This document shows, one piece after another, positions 8,447 to 15,640 of a stretch of 60,639 nt of DNA. Under the pieces are notes generated by a model, which saw nothing but the letters and a program-made list of their open reading frames with translations, did no database searches and was not told the origin of the DNA. Both the position numbers and the translations under genes were made by a program. Each line of letters opens with the position of its first letter. Positions within the stretch are counted from its first letter, which is position 1. The stretch is from JBCDCE01 sp039182515 (GTDB lineage Bacteria > Pseudomonadota > Alphaproteobacteria > Rhodobacterales > Rhodobacteraceae): assembly GCA_039182515.1 (NCBI GenBank), contig JBCDCE010000017.1:1-60639 (forward strand). The letters run 5' to 3'.

Positions 8447-10837
8447 CTATGCGCGGGCTTTTTCGCGTTTTGGATCTATAAAGGGCAGTGTCGTCACGGT
8501 GGCAGGCATGCGCTTGATGTGATTGTCGAGCTTGCCAATTTCCAATTCGGATCCGGTTTCTGCAGCTTCAACCGCAATGCGGGCCATGGCGATGGCCTGG
8601 CCAAGCTCAGGAGAATGGCAGGCGGAGGTCACAACACCCACTTGCCGACGTCCGTCGAACACAGCGTCACCAGGGTGGGGCGGCTCTGCGCCGGGTATCA
8701 AGAGACCCACCAAGCGTTTGCGCTCAGCACCCTTGTTGCGCTCAAGCGCGTCGCGCCCCAAAAAGTCGCCCTTTTTGAAATCAATCGCAAATCCCAAGCC
8801 TGCTTCCAGTGCGTCCGCTTCCACACCGGATGTTGCGCCAAACTCCGCACCTGCAGTCATAAGTCCGGCTTCGATGCGAAGCATATCCAGCGCGGTGCCG
8901 CCCATAGGTTTGAGGCCCAGTGGTTCGCCCGCCTCCATCAGATCGTCCCAAATGGTCAGCGCGTCGCTTTGATCGCAAAAAATCTCGTAGCCAAGCTCGC
9001 CGGTAAACCCTGACCGACAAATCATCGCCGCTGGACCTTCAGGGCCCCCGATCCTAGCAACCGTAAATCCAAACCATTTGAGGGCCTCAAGTGATGGTTT
9101 GGCGGGCGTAGTGTGGGCCAGTTTTAGCAATATTTCGCGCGATTTAGGGCCTTGAATGGCCAAATTCGCCATGTTTGATCCCAGCGACCGGATGGCGACT
9201 TTCAGCCCCAGGCGTTCCGCTTCTTCGCGCATGTGGAGCGCGCTTTCCTCTGATCCACAGAGCCAGCGGAAGGCCATGGGCTCCAGCCTGAACAAAGTGC
9301 CGTCGTCCAAAACCGCCCCTGTCTCATCGCACATCAGCGCATAGAGGCCCCGGAACTGCGACAGCTTGGCGACGTTGCGGGTCAGGCAGTGCTGCAAAAG
9401 CGCTTCTGCGTCCGGCCCTACAATGTCGAACTTGCGCAGACCGGACATGTCCTGAAGCGTGGCCGCTTGTCTGCAGGCCCAATACTCCGCGATGGCGCCT
9501 GTGGCGTCGTAATGCGCGGGCATCCAAAGATCACGGGCTGCGTGAAAGCTTTGCGCGAGTTTTGAGGTGCGAGGATGGAAGGCGGAATGAGTGGTCATTT
9601 TGCTTGCGTCTTCGGGTTGCGCGCGCCAGGCGACGGCATGGGTAATGGAGCTTTCTGGGGAGTAGATGCGCACGTGCACATCTGTGGGGTTCCAGCCATT
9701 GATGGGATCAACGTCATCGGGGCAGGCGGTGGAGACGCAGGTGAGATCATCAAGCGCTTCCATCACCACATAGTCACCAGGGCGCGACCAGGCCTCATCA
9801 CTGGCCAAGTTATGGTGATGCGGATCGATCCAAGAATTGAAGAAGAAATTGATGGCCGGCCAGGCGGCGCGTGGCGCAATACCGTAAGGCGCAAAGGCCT
9901 CTGAGATGTTGTCAGAGCAATTGATATGGCCGGGAAAGCCGCGCTCTTCGTAGCCATTGGCCGTGCAGGCCAGGGCAAAGGTGTCGTGCCGCCCGACCGT
10001 GTCTTGGCGCACGGCCAAAAGCGGCTTTATGTCTGCGTCGTAAAACTTGTCATGCAGGCCGGGCAGGGGATACGCGCTGCGCGCTTTTGTGCGCGACACT
10101 GTGCTGTCGATAGGGCGCTCAAGCCCTCTCTCTAAGGCGCTGTTGCGCAGGGCCATGAAATCGGAACATTGCTGACCTTCAACATCAATGATTTGCACAA
10201 ACTGCCCTTTTTGCAGCGTGTAGGCTTTGGCGGATGCGCGGGGGATGCGAAATTCGTCGATCACTTTGCCTAATGGGGGAGGCAAAAGCGGCTGGGCGCT
10301 CGTGCCCGGTTGGATCGTGATCTGAAAGTGGCTGCCACCGCCCGAAACAAGGTAGTCCGGTGAGAGCGGAGCACCTGCGAAGAGCGTTGTGGCTTGTGTG
10401 GCTTTGGTGACAAACACCTCACCTGGCACTGCGCTGCCCGTTTCAAAAAGCGTTACGCCGCGCGCTTGCGTCAGGTCTATATTGCGCGTCTGTGCGATCG
10501 CTTTGATGCGCCGCATATCTAGACGCGCGCTTGGGATTTCGCTTTGGGGCAGGGTGCATAGGGCAAGGTCTTTGCAAGAAAACTGGGCATCTTGTGGAGC
10601 AAGGCCCGTGAGAAAGAGCGGGCCTGTCCCATCAATGTTTGCAATTTGGATTAAAGCGCCCGCTGGAACATCGATTGTTTGAACGCCGCCCCAGGTGATC
10701 TCAATGGAGAGAAACTGCGGGGTCAACAGACCGCGGTAGCGGTGTGCAACAGCACTTTGATCCGAAAAACTCAGGGGGAGCGAGGAGAGTGAAGAAGACT
10801 TCGTCACCGAACTAAACTCATATAGCTGCGCGGGCAT
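8447..10837 (-). CDS. DUF1989 - aminomethyltransferase (GcvT) fusion protein
   Basis: About 796 residues in three parts. Residues 35-185 are a poorly conserved region. Residues about 195-400 are a DUF1989 (urea carboxylase-associated) domain with GRHDTFALAC, HINCSDN, RPGDYVVMEALDD and STACPDDV; its His and Cys residues look like metal ligands. Residues about 425-796 are a folate-binding GcvT-like domain (SGLRKFDIVGPDAEALL, MICRSGFTGELGYEIF, ALDMLRIEAGLMTAGAEF). DUF1989 proteins elsewhere take part in urea or guanidine carboxylation and deimination; GcvT enzymes transfer one-carbon units from methylamine-type substrates to tetrahydrofolate. A combined C-N cleavage role is therefore conceivable but unproven. 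It runs opposite to the nas genes and ends six bases from mtlK. The start is uncertain: ATG 10837 or TTG 10849, neither with a well-spaced ribosome site. Confidence 0.8.
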   Translation of the reverse strand: MPAQLYEFSSVTKSSSLSSLPLSFSDQSAVAHRYRGLLTPQFLSIEITWGGVQTIDVPAGALIQIANIDGTGPLFLTGLAPQDAQFSCKDLALCTLPQSEIPSARLDMRRIKAIAQTRNIDLTQARGVTLFETGSAVPGEVFVTKATQATTLFAGAPLSPDYLVSGGGSHFQITIQPGTSAQPLLPPPLGKVIDEFRIPRASAKAYTLQKGQFVQIIDVEGQQCSDFMALRNSALERGLERPIDSTVSRTKARSAYPLPGLHDKFYDADIKPLLAVRQDTVGRHDTFALACTANGYEERGFPGHINCSDNISEAFAPYGIAPRAAWPAINFFFNSWIDPHHHNLASDEAWSRPGDYVVMEALDDLTCVSTACPDDVDPINGWNPTDVHVRIYSPESSITHAVAWRAQPEDASKMTTHSAFHPRTSKLAQSFHAARDLWMPAHYDATGAIAEYWACRQAATLQDMSGLRKFDIVGPDAEALLQHCLTRNVAKLSQFRGLYALMCDETGAVLDDGTLFRLEPMAFRWLCGSEESALHMREEAERLGLKVAIRSLGSNMANLAIQGPKSREILLKLAHTTPAKPSLEALKWFGFTVARIGGPEGPAAMICRSGFTGELGYEIFCDQSDALTIWDDLMEAGEPLGLKPMGGTALDMLRIEAGLMTAGAEFGATSGVEADALEAGLGFAIDFKKGDFLGRDALERNKGAERKRLVGLLIPGAEPPHPGDAVFDGRRQVGVVTSACHSPELGQAIAMARIAVEAAETGSELEIGKLDNHIKRMPATVTTLPFIDPKREKARA

Positions 10838-10893
10838 TCCTGGGGACAAGCCGCACGCTCATCTCCTCTGGTCCGCGATAAATGCTGCGAAGG

Positions 10894-10922
10894 ATCAAAA
10901 GAGCCTTCACCAAGCCTGTCAA
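10894..10922 (-). promoter_or_regulatory. Candidate sigma-70 promoter for the DUF1989-GcvT gene
   Basis: On the minus strand TTGACA (10917-10922) and TTTGAT (10894-10899) are separated by 17 bases, a good match to a housekeeping promoter. AGAGGAG follows about 30 bases downstream. The start best placed for that ribosome site (ATG 10862) opens only a 14-codon frame ending at 10818. Confidence 0.45.
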
Positions 10923-11109
10923 GATAAAATTCAGAGCTGGCCGGATGCATTGTGACAGTCTGGTTTTGTCGCCACCAAACGCGGGATCAAACGCGGGCTG
11001 CTGGCTTTTTAAGCAACCGTGCTGGGCTTGGCGGCATTAAGGCGTTGTGGACGGGTTTCAGGGCGTGCAGGGTTTGCATCCCCAAATCCACCAGACTACC
11101 TGCACCCCC

Positions 11110-11694
11110 GTGAATAAAGATCTTAGAATTGCTGTTGTTGAAGCTGATCGGAGTTTGGCGCTTCAGATCGTTGATGTGCTCAAAGACGATGGTTGGAACA
11201 ATATTTCTGTCTTAGGCGATACGTCTGGACTTGCGCGCAAGCTCAGCGATTTGGCGCCGGATCTTGTGCTGATTGATCTTGAAAACCCGAGCCGGGACTT
11301 GTTGGAGCAGGTCTCCATTGCCTCTGAGGCCGAAACACGGCCTGTTGCGATGTTTGTGGATCGCTCTGACGACGCCATGACGCTTGCCGCCATGGAGGCG
11401 GGGCTCAGCGCCTATGTCGTAGGCGCGCCTGAACCGGACCGGGTGCGCGAGGTTCTCAAAACGGCCATCGCGCGGTTTCAAGTCACCAGTCAGATGCGGC
11501 GCGAGTTGGCCTTTGCAAAACAAGCCCTTGCCGATCGCAAAATGATCGACCGTGCGAAAGGCATGGTCATGCAGGCCAAAGGGGTGAGCGAAGACGAGGC
11601 CTATCAATTGCTGCGCAAGCAGGCCATGAGCCAGAACACCAAAGTGATTGACGTGGCCCGCGCTTTGCTAACGGCCGCGGATCTGCTGACATGA
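11110..11694 (+). CDS. nasT: ANTAR-domain nitrate antiterminator
   Basis: About 194 residues. The N-terminal receiver-like domain (LRIAVVEADRSLALQIVDVL to about residue 120) is followed by a C-terminal ANTAR RNA-binding helix bundle, with the diagnostic segment KMIDRAKGMVMQAKGVSEDE and the LLRKQAM helix. NasT proteins bind paired hexaloop hairpins in leader RNAs and prevent termination of nitrate assimilation genes when released by NasS. I chose GTG 11110 because MNKDLRIAVVE is the usual N-terminus; the frame extends to GTG 11047, which has AAGGCG in front, so a longer form is possible. Its stop overlaps the nasS ATG. A matching target RNA lies at 12965-13077. Confidence 0.9.
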   Translation: MNKDLRIAVVEADRSLALQIVDVLKDDGWNNISVLGDTSGLARKLSDLAPDLVLIDLENPSRDLLEQVSIASEAETRPVAMFVDRSDDAMTLAAMEAGLSAYVVGAPEPDRVREVLKTAIARFQVTSQMRRELAFAKQALADRKMIDRAKGMVMQAKGVSEDEAYQLLRKQAMSQNTKVIDVARALLTAADLLT

Positions 11695-12866
11695 GCAGCC
11701 AAGTCCTCAATTGCGGATATGTGCCTCTGGTGGATAGCGCGCCTCTTATTTTGGCGGCAGAGCTGGGATTTGCGGCACAAGAAGGGCTGAGTTTAAACCT
11801 ATTGCGTCAACCGTCCTGGGCAGCTCTGAGGGATCTTTTAGCCTTGGGGCATTTGGATGCCGCACACATGCTCTCGCCTTTGCCAGTGGCAATGTCTCTG
11901 GGGCTCAGTGGACCCAAGGTTTCGATTGTGACGCCAATTGTGATGTCGGCCAATGGCACGGTTTTGGGACTGTCAAAGTCTTTGGCAAATGACTTGCGCC
12001 AAACTGGGTGGCAGCCTGATCCTGAACGGCCCTTAGATTTGGTTGCAGGTTTACAGGCTTTGGCCAGACCTCTGCGTGTTGGTGTGCCGTTTCCCTATTC
12101 CATGCACCGATTGCTCTTTGAGTATTTGATAGAGAATGCTGGGCCCGGTTTGGCTGAACGTGCGCAGATTGTTACGATGCCACCGCCCTTGATGGCGCAC
12201 GCTGTTTTAAATGGAGAGATTGATCTCTTTTTTGTGGGAGAGCCCTGGGGCAGCGTGGCGGTGCGCAATGGTGCAGCGGAATTGGTTTTGCCGGGGTCGG
12301 GGATCTGGGCGCATGCGCCGGAAAAGGTTTTGGCGATGCGCGCAGACTGGGCTGAAGGCAATGCGTTGACAGCTGGGGCTTTAACTCGTGCGATTTACCG
12401 GGCCTGTTCATGGCTGGGGCAGCCAGCCAACAGATCCTTGGCTGTAGAGATACTGGCGCGCAGCGAGCACTTGGGGTTGCCCCATGAAGCGATAGATCCA
12501 GCGCTTACTGGGCGTATTTCTCCACGAATAGATGCGCCCCCTTGGCAGATCTCCGCCTTTGCACGCTTTCACGGTGGGGCGACAACCTTTCCTTGGCGCA
12601 GCTTTGGCGCCTGGCTTGGTCATCAGATGAGCCGTTTGGAGAACTTGGATCGCGCCTCTACACTTAAGATCGCGACACAGTGTTTTAGGCCTGATCTCTA
12701 CCGGGCTTATTTGAGCACGACGTCGGCGGATATGCCAGGTGCGTCCGCGAAAATGGAAGGCACAATGGCGCATCCCACCCCCGTTGCTTCGATGCGTGGA
12801 GAAATGATTCTGGGGCCTGATGCGTTTTTTGATGGCAAAACCTTCGACTTTCCCGAGATTTTCTGA
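11691..12866 (+). CDS. nasS: Nitrate/nitrite sensor NasS, NrtA-like
   Basis: A 391-residue cytoplasmic relative of the nitrate-binding protein NrtA. It has the same fold markers as NrtA (CGYVPLVDSAPLILAAELGF; DAAHMLSPLPVAM; DLFFVGEPWGSVAV) but no signal peptide, as expected for NasS, which holds NasT inactive until nitrate or nitrite binds. It overlaps nasT by four bases, so the two partners are translationally coupled. The C-terminal 30 residues (GEMILGPDAFFDGKTFDFPE) are also usual for the family. The gene sits directly before the leader RNA it would control. Confidence 0.9.
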   Translation: MSSQVLNCGYVPLVDSAPLILAAELGFAAQEGLSLNLLRQPSWAALRDLLALGHLDAAHMLSPLPVAMSLGLSGPKVSIVTPIVMSANGTVLGLSKSLANDLRQTGWQPDPERPLDLVAGLQALARPLRVGVPFPYSMHRLLFEYLIENAGPGLAERAQIVTMPPPLMAHAVLNGEIDLFFVGEPWGSVAVRNGAAELVLPGSGIWAHAPEKVLAMRADWAEGNALTAGALTRAIYRACSWLGQPANRSLAVEILARSEHLGLPHEAIDPALTGRISPRIDAPPWQISAFARFHGGATTFPWRSFGAWLGHQMSRLENLDRASTLKIATQCFRPDLYRAYLSTTSADMPGASAKMEGTMAHPTPVASMRGEMILGPDAFFDGKTFDFPEIF

Positions 12867-12964
12867 CTAAAAATTAGGCTTTCTCTGCATTGCGGCATTT
12901 TGAGGGCTGCAATTTGGGGCTCAATATTGTTCCCCCGGTGGCTCCTTCTAGTCTTTAAAGCGAC

Positions 12965-13028
12965 GGAGCAACGTAGCTCCACTCTCTCCCCTGCTGGTTT
13001 GGGGACCCACATGAGCAACGCCGCTCGT
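12965..13028 (+). promoter_or_regulatory. ANTAR-type two-hairpin antiterminator in the nas leader
   Basis: Hairpin P1 is GGAGC (12965-12969), loop AACGTA, GCTCC (12976-12980). Hairpin P2 is ATGAGC (13011-13016), loop AACGCC, GCTCGT (13023-13028). Both loops are six bases with A at position 1 and G at position 4, the hallmark of RNA targets of ANTAR proteins. P2 uses bases that also form the 5' arm of the terminator that follows, so binding of NasT to P1-P2 would block the terminator. The 30-base linker could form a small extra stem (TCCCC with GGGGA). Confidence 0.8.
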
Positions 13029-13077
13029 CTCTTTCTAAGCAGCCCTCCCCTGCTGATTGAGACGAGCGGCGTTTTTT
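13017..13077 (+). terminator. Regulated intrinsic terminator before nrtA
   Basis: AACGCCGCTCGTCTC (13017-13031) pairs with its exact complement at 13059-13073, and the loop contains a further small stem (AGCAG/CTGCT). A run of T at 13072-13077 completes an intrinsic terminator. Its 5' arm overlaps antiterminator hairpin P2, giving a simple either/or switch. The nrtA ribosome site begins only about 10 bases after the T-run. Confidence 0.85.
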
Positions 13078-13097
13078 GTTTGAAAAGGACTGGGACA

Positions 13098-14468
13098 TTG
13101 AAAAACATCTTCGCAACCGCCACGGTCTGCACCGCGCTTTTGAGCAGTGCAGCTTGGGGCCAGATGCTCGATCTCGAGAAAGACGAGCTGAAATTTGGCT
13201 TTATTAAGCTGACAGACATGGCGCCTTTGGCTGTGGCTTATGAAAAGGGCTACTTTGAAGACGAAGGCTTGTTCGTCACGCTAGAAGCCCAGGCCAACTG
13301 GAAAGTTCTTCTCGATGGTGTGATCGACGGTCAGCTTGACGGCGCGCACATGCTTGCGGGCCAACCTCTTGCCGCAACCATCGGCTTTGGAACCGAAGCG
13401 CATATCATCACACCCTTCTCGATGGATCTCAACGGCAACGGCATCACCGTTTCCAACGAGATCTGGGAAGAAATGAAGCCCTATGTGCCACTCATGGACG
13501 ACGGTCGCCCACAGCACCCAATCTCCGCATCCGCGCTGAAGCCGGTTGTTGAGGACTATATTGACCAAGGTATCCCGTTTAACATGGGCATGGTTTTCCC
13601 AGTTTCGACCCACAACTACGAGATCCGCTATTGGTTGGCGGCCGGTGGCATTGAGCCTGGGTATTATTCGCCAGAGAACATCCTTGGCCAAATTGGTGCA
13701 GACGTTCTTTTGTCTGTGACGCCGCCGCCTCAAATGCCTGCCACAATGGAAGCGGGTACAATCTTTGGCTACGCCGTGGGTGAGCCTTGGAACCAACAGG
13801 CGGTTTTCAAAGGCATCGGTGTGCCTGTGATCACAGACTACGACATGTGGAAGAACAACCCTGAGAAGGTCTTTGGCATCACCAAAGAGTTCGCGGATGA
13901 AAATCCCAACACCACCAAAGCCCTGACCAAAGCGCTCATTCGCGCTGCCATTTGGCTCGATGAAAACGACAATGCCAACCGTCCGGAAGCTGTAGAGATC
14001 CTCTCGCGCTCTGAATATGTTGGCGCGGATTACGAAGTGATTGCCAACTCGATGACAGGGTTCTTTGAGTTTGAAAAAGGCGATCGTCGTGAAGCGCCCG
14101 ATTTCAACGTGTTCTTCCGTTATAACGCGACCTATCCTTTCTATTCAGACGCCATTTGGTACCTGACGCAGATGCGCCGTTGGGGTCAGATTGCCGAAGC
14201 GAAGCCGGATCAGTGGTACTTTGACGTGGCCAAGAGCGTTTACCGCCCAGACATCTATCTCGAAGCTGCCAAGCTGCTTGTGGACGAAGGCCTGGCCAAT
14301 GAAGCCGACTTCCCTTGGGACAGCGATGGGTTCAAAGCGCCAACGCCTGCAGCCGATATCATTGACGGCATCGGCTATGACGGCAAAGCCCCCAACGCTT
14401 ATCTCGACAGCCTGCCGATTGGCTTGAAAGGCAACCAAGTGGTTGTCGGAAACGAGATCCAAGGCTGA
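13098..14468 (+). CDS. nrtA: Nitrate ABC transporter substrate-binding protein
   Basis: A 456-residue periplasmic nitrate-binding protein of the NrtA/NasF type. The start is TTG at 13098, with AAAAGGA eight bases upstream; it gives MKNIFATATVCTALLSSAAW, a clean signal peptide, while the frame upstream runs through the terminator hairpin and cannot be real coding. Conserved stretches include TDMAPLAVAYEKGYFEDEGL, GQLDGAHMLAGQPLA and GYAVGEPWNQQAVFKG. It is the first structural gene after the leader and is followed by a long stem-loop. A bicarbonate-binding CmpA is the main alternative, excluded by the nitrate reductase operon context. Confidence 0.9.
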   Translation: MKNIFATATVCTALLSSAAWGQMLDLEKDELKFGFIKLTDMAPLAVAYEKGYFEDEGLFVTLEAQANWKVLLDGVIDGQLDGAHMLAGQPLAATIGFGTEAHIITPFSMDLNGNGITVSNEIWEEMKPYVPLMDDGRPQHPISASALKPVVEDYIDQGIPFNMGMVFPVSTHNYEIRYWLAAGGIEPGYYSPENILGQIGADVLLSVTPPPQMPATMEAGTIFGYAVGEPWNQQAVFKGIGVPVITDYDMWKNNPEKVFGITKEFADENPNTTKALTKALIRAAIWLDENDNANRPEAVEILSRSEYVGADYEVIANSMTGFFEFEKGDRREAPDFNVFFRYNATYPFYSDAIWYLTQMRRWGQIAEAKPDQWYFDVAKSVYRPDIYLEAAKLLVDEGLANEADFPWDSDGFKAPTPAADIIDGIGYDGKAPNAYLDSLPIGLKGNQVVVGNEIQG

Positions 14469-14478
14469 AAGTAAGGCT

Positions 14479-14523
14479 GGCGGGACGACGCTCCTGAGGG
14501 CTTTGCCCTCAGCTCGCCCCGCC
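14479..14523 (+). promoter_or_regulatory. Long stem-loop between nrtA and nrtB
   Basis: CTGAGGGC (14494-14501) pairs with GCCCTCAG (14505-14512) across three T residues, and outer GGCGGG pairs with CCCGCC. There is no T-run, so it is more likely an mRNA-stabilising or rate-balancing structure than a full terminator. A similar arrangement is seen after smoE. Confidence 0.6.
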
Positions 14524-14551
14524 CACCATCCCTTTATTCGGAGAGCACGAG

Positions 14552-15634
14552 ATGACCGCAATCGATCCATCCAGCCTAAGCGATGAAGAGGCCAAAGAGG
14601 CCCGCCGCCAGAGGACGTTTACCCGCATCAACAAGCTTGATGGGTGGTTTCAAGTGCTCGGGCTTGCTTGGCTAACCCCTGTTTTGAAAGCTGCTGCGGG
14701 CGACAACCCAAAGGCGCAAGTTAGCGAGATCTGGCGTTTGCTGGGCGTGCCACTTCTGGCGATTTTCCTATTCTTGGGTGCCTGGGCGACGCTGGCCCCA
14801 ACTGTGCAGACCTCGCTCGGCGCGATCCCTGGGCCTGTTCAGGTTTGGGAGCAAGCGGTGAACCTCAATGAGGACGCCAAGCGTGAGAAAGAGAAAGAAG
14901 CTGCTTTCTATGTGCGCCAAGAGGAACGCAATGCAAAGCTGATCGCTGAGGGTCGTGCAGATCGCGTAAAAGAGCGCGTTTATACCGGCAAGCCCACGTA
15001 TTACGATCAAATTTGGACCTCGATTAAGACTGTGTTTTTTGGGTTCTTGCTGGCGACGATTGTCGCTGTGCCATTGGGCATTGCGGCTGGTTTGAGCCCC
15101 ACTGTGAACGCAGCCATCAACCCGCTTATTCAGATTTTTAAGCCTGTGTCCCCTCTGGCTTGGTTGCCGATTGTGACGATGATTGTCTCTGCGACTTATG
15201 CCTCTGACGGCTGGTTTGCGAAGAGCTTTTTGAACTCCGCGATCACCGTGACGCTTTGTTCGCTTTGGCCAACGCTTATTAACACCGCTTTGGGCGTGGC
15301 CAGCATCGATAAGGATCTCGTGAGCGTCTCGAAGGTGCTCAAGATGAACACTTGGACGAAGATCACCAAATTGGTGCTGCCGTCCGCTTTGCCGCTGATC
15401 TTCACCGGTTTGCGCTTGAGCCTTGGTGTGGGTTGGATGGTGCTGATCGCAGCGGAAATGCTTGCGCAGAACCCAGGGCTTGGAAAGTTTGTTTGGGACG
15501 AGTTCCAAAACGGCTCCAGCCAATCGCTCGCCAAGATCATGGTGGCAGTGTTCACCATTGGGCTTATCGGCTTTCTTTTGGACCGGCTGATGTATGCGAT
15601 CCAGTCCATGTTCACCTTCACGAACAACCGGTGA
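14552..15634 (+). CDS. nrtB: Nitrate ABC transporter permease
   Basis: A 360-residue permease. A cytoplasmic N-terminal extension of about 65 residues precedes the first membrane segment (LLGVPLLAIFLFLGAWATLA). A charged periplasmic stretch rich in E, K and R (about residues 105-150) follows. The remaining five segments match the NrtB/SsuC family, with the ATPase-docking loop at SKVLKMNTWTKITKLVLPSA. GGAGAG precedes the ATG. It stands seven bases before the ATPase gene. Confidence 0.88.
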   Translation: MTAIDPSSLSDEEAKEARRQRTFTRINKLDGWFQVLGLAWLTPVLKAAAGDNPKAQVSEIWRLLGVPLLAIFLFLGAWATLAPTVQTSLGAIPGPVQVWEQAVNLNEDAKREKEKEAAFYVRQEERNAKLIAEGRADRVKERVYTGKPTYYDQIWTSIKTVFFGFLLATIVAVPLGIAAGLSPTVNAAINPLIQIFKPVSPLAWLPIVTMIVSATYASDGWFAKSFLNSAITVTLCSLWPTLINTALGVASIDKDLVSVSKVLKMNTWTKITKLVLPSALPLIFTGLRLSLGVGWMVLIAAEMLAQNPGLGKFVWDEFQNGSSQSLAKIMVAVFTIGLIGFLLDRLMYAIQSMFTFTNNR

Positions 15635-15640
15635 TCTGAG

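Noticed and set aside
10838..11109. A guanidine riboswitch in the DUF1989/nasT intergenic region
   Set aside because: Considered because DUF1989 proteins can accompany guanidine degradation, but no conserved guanidine-riboswitch elements were visible on either strand.
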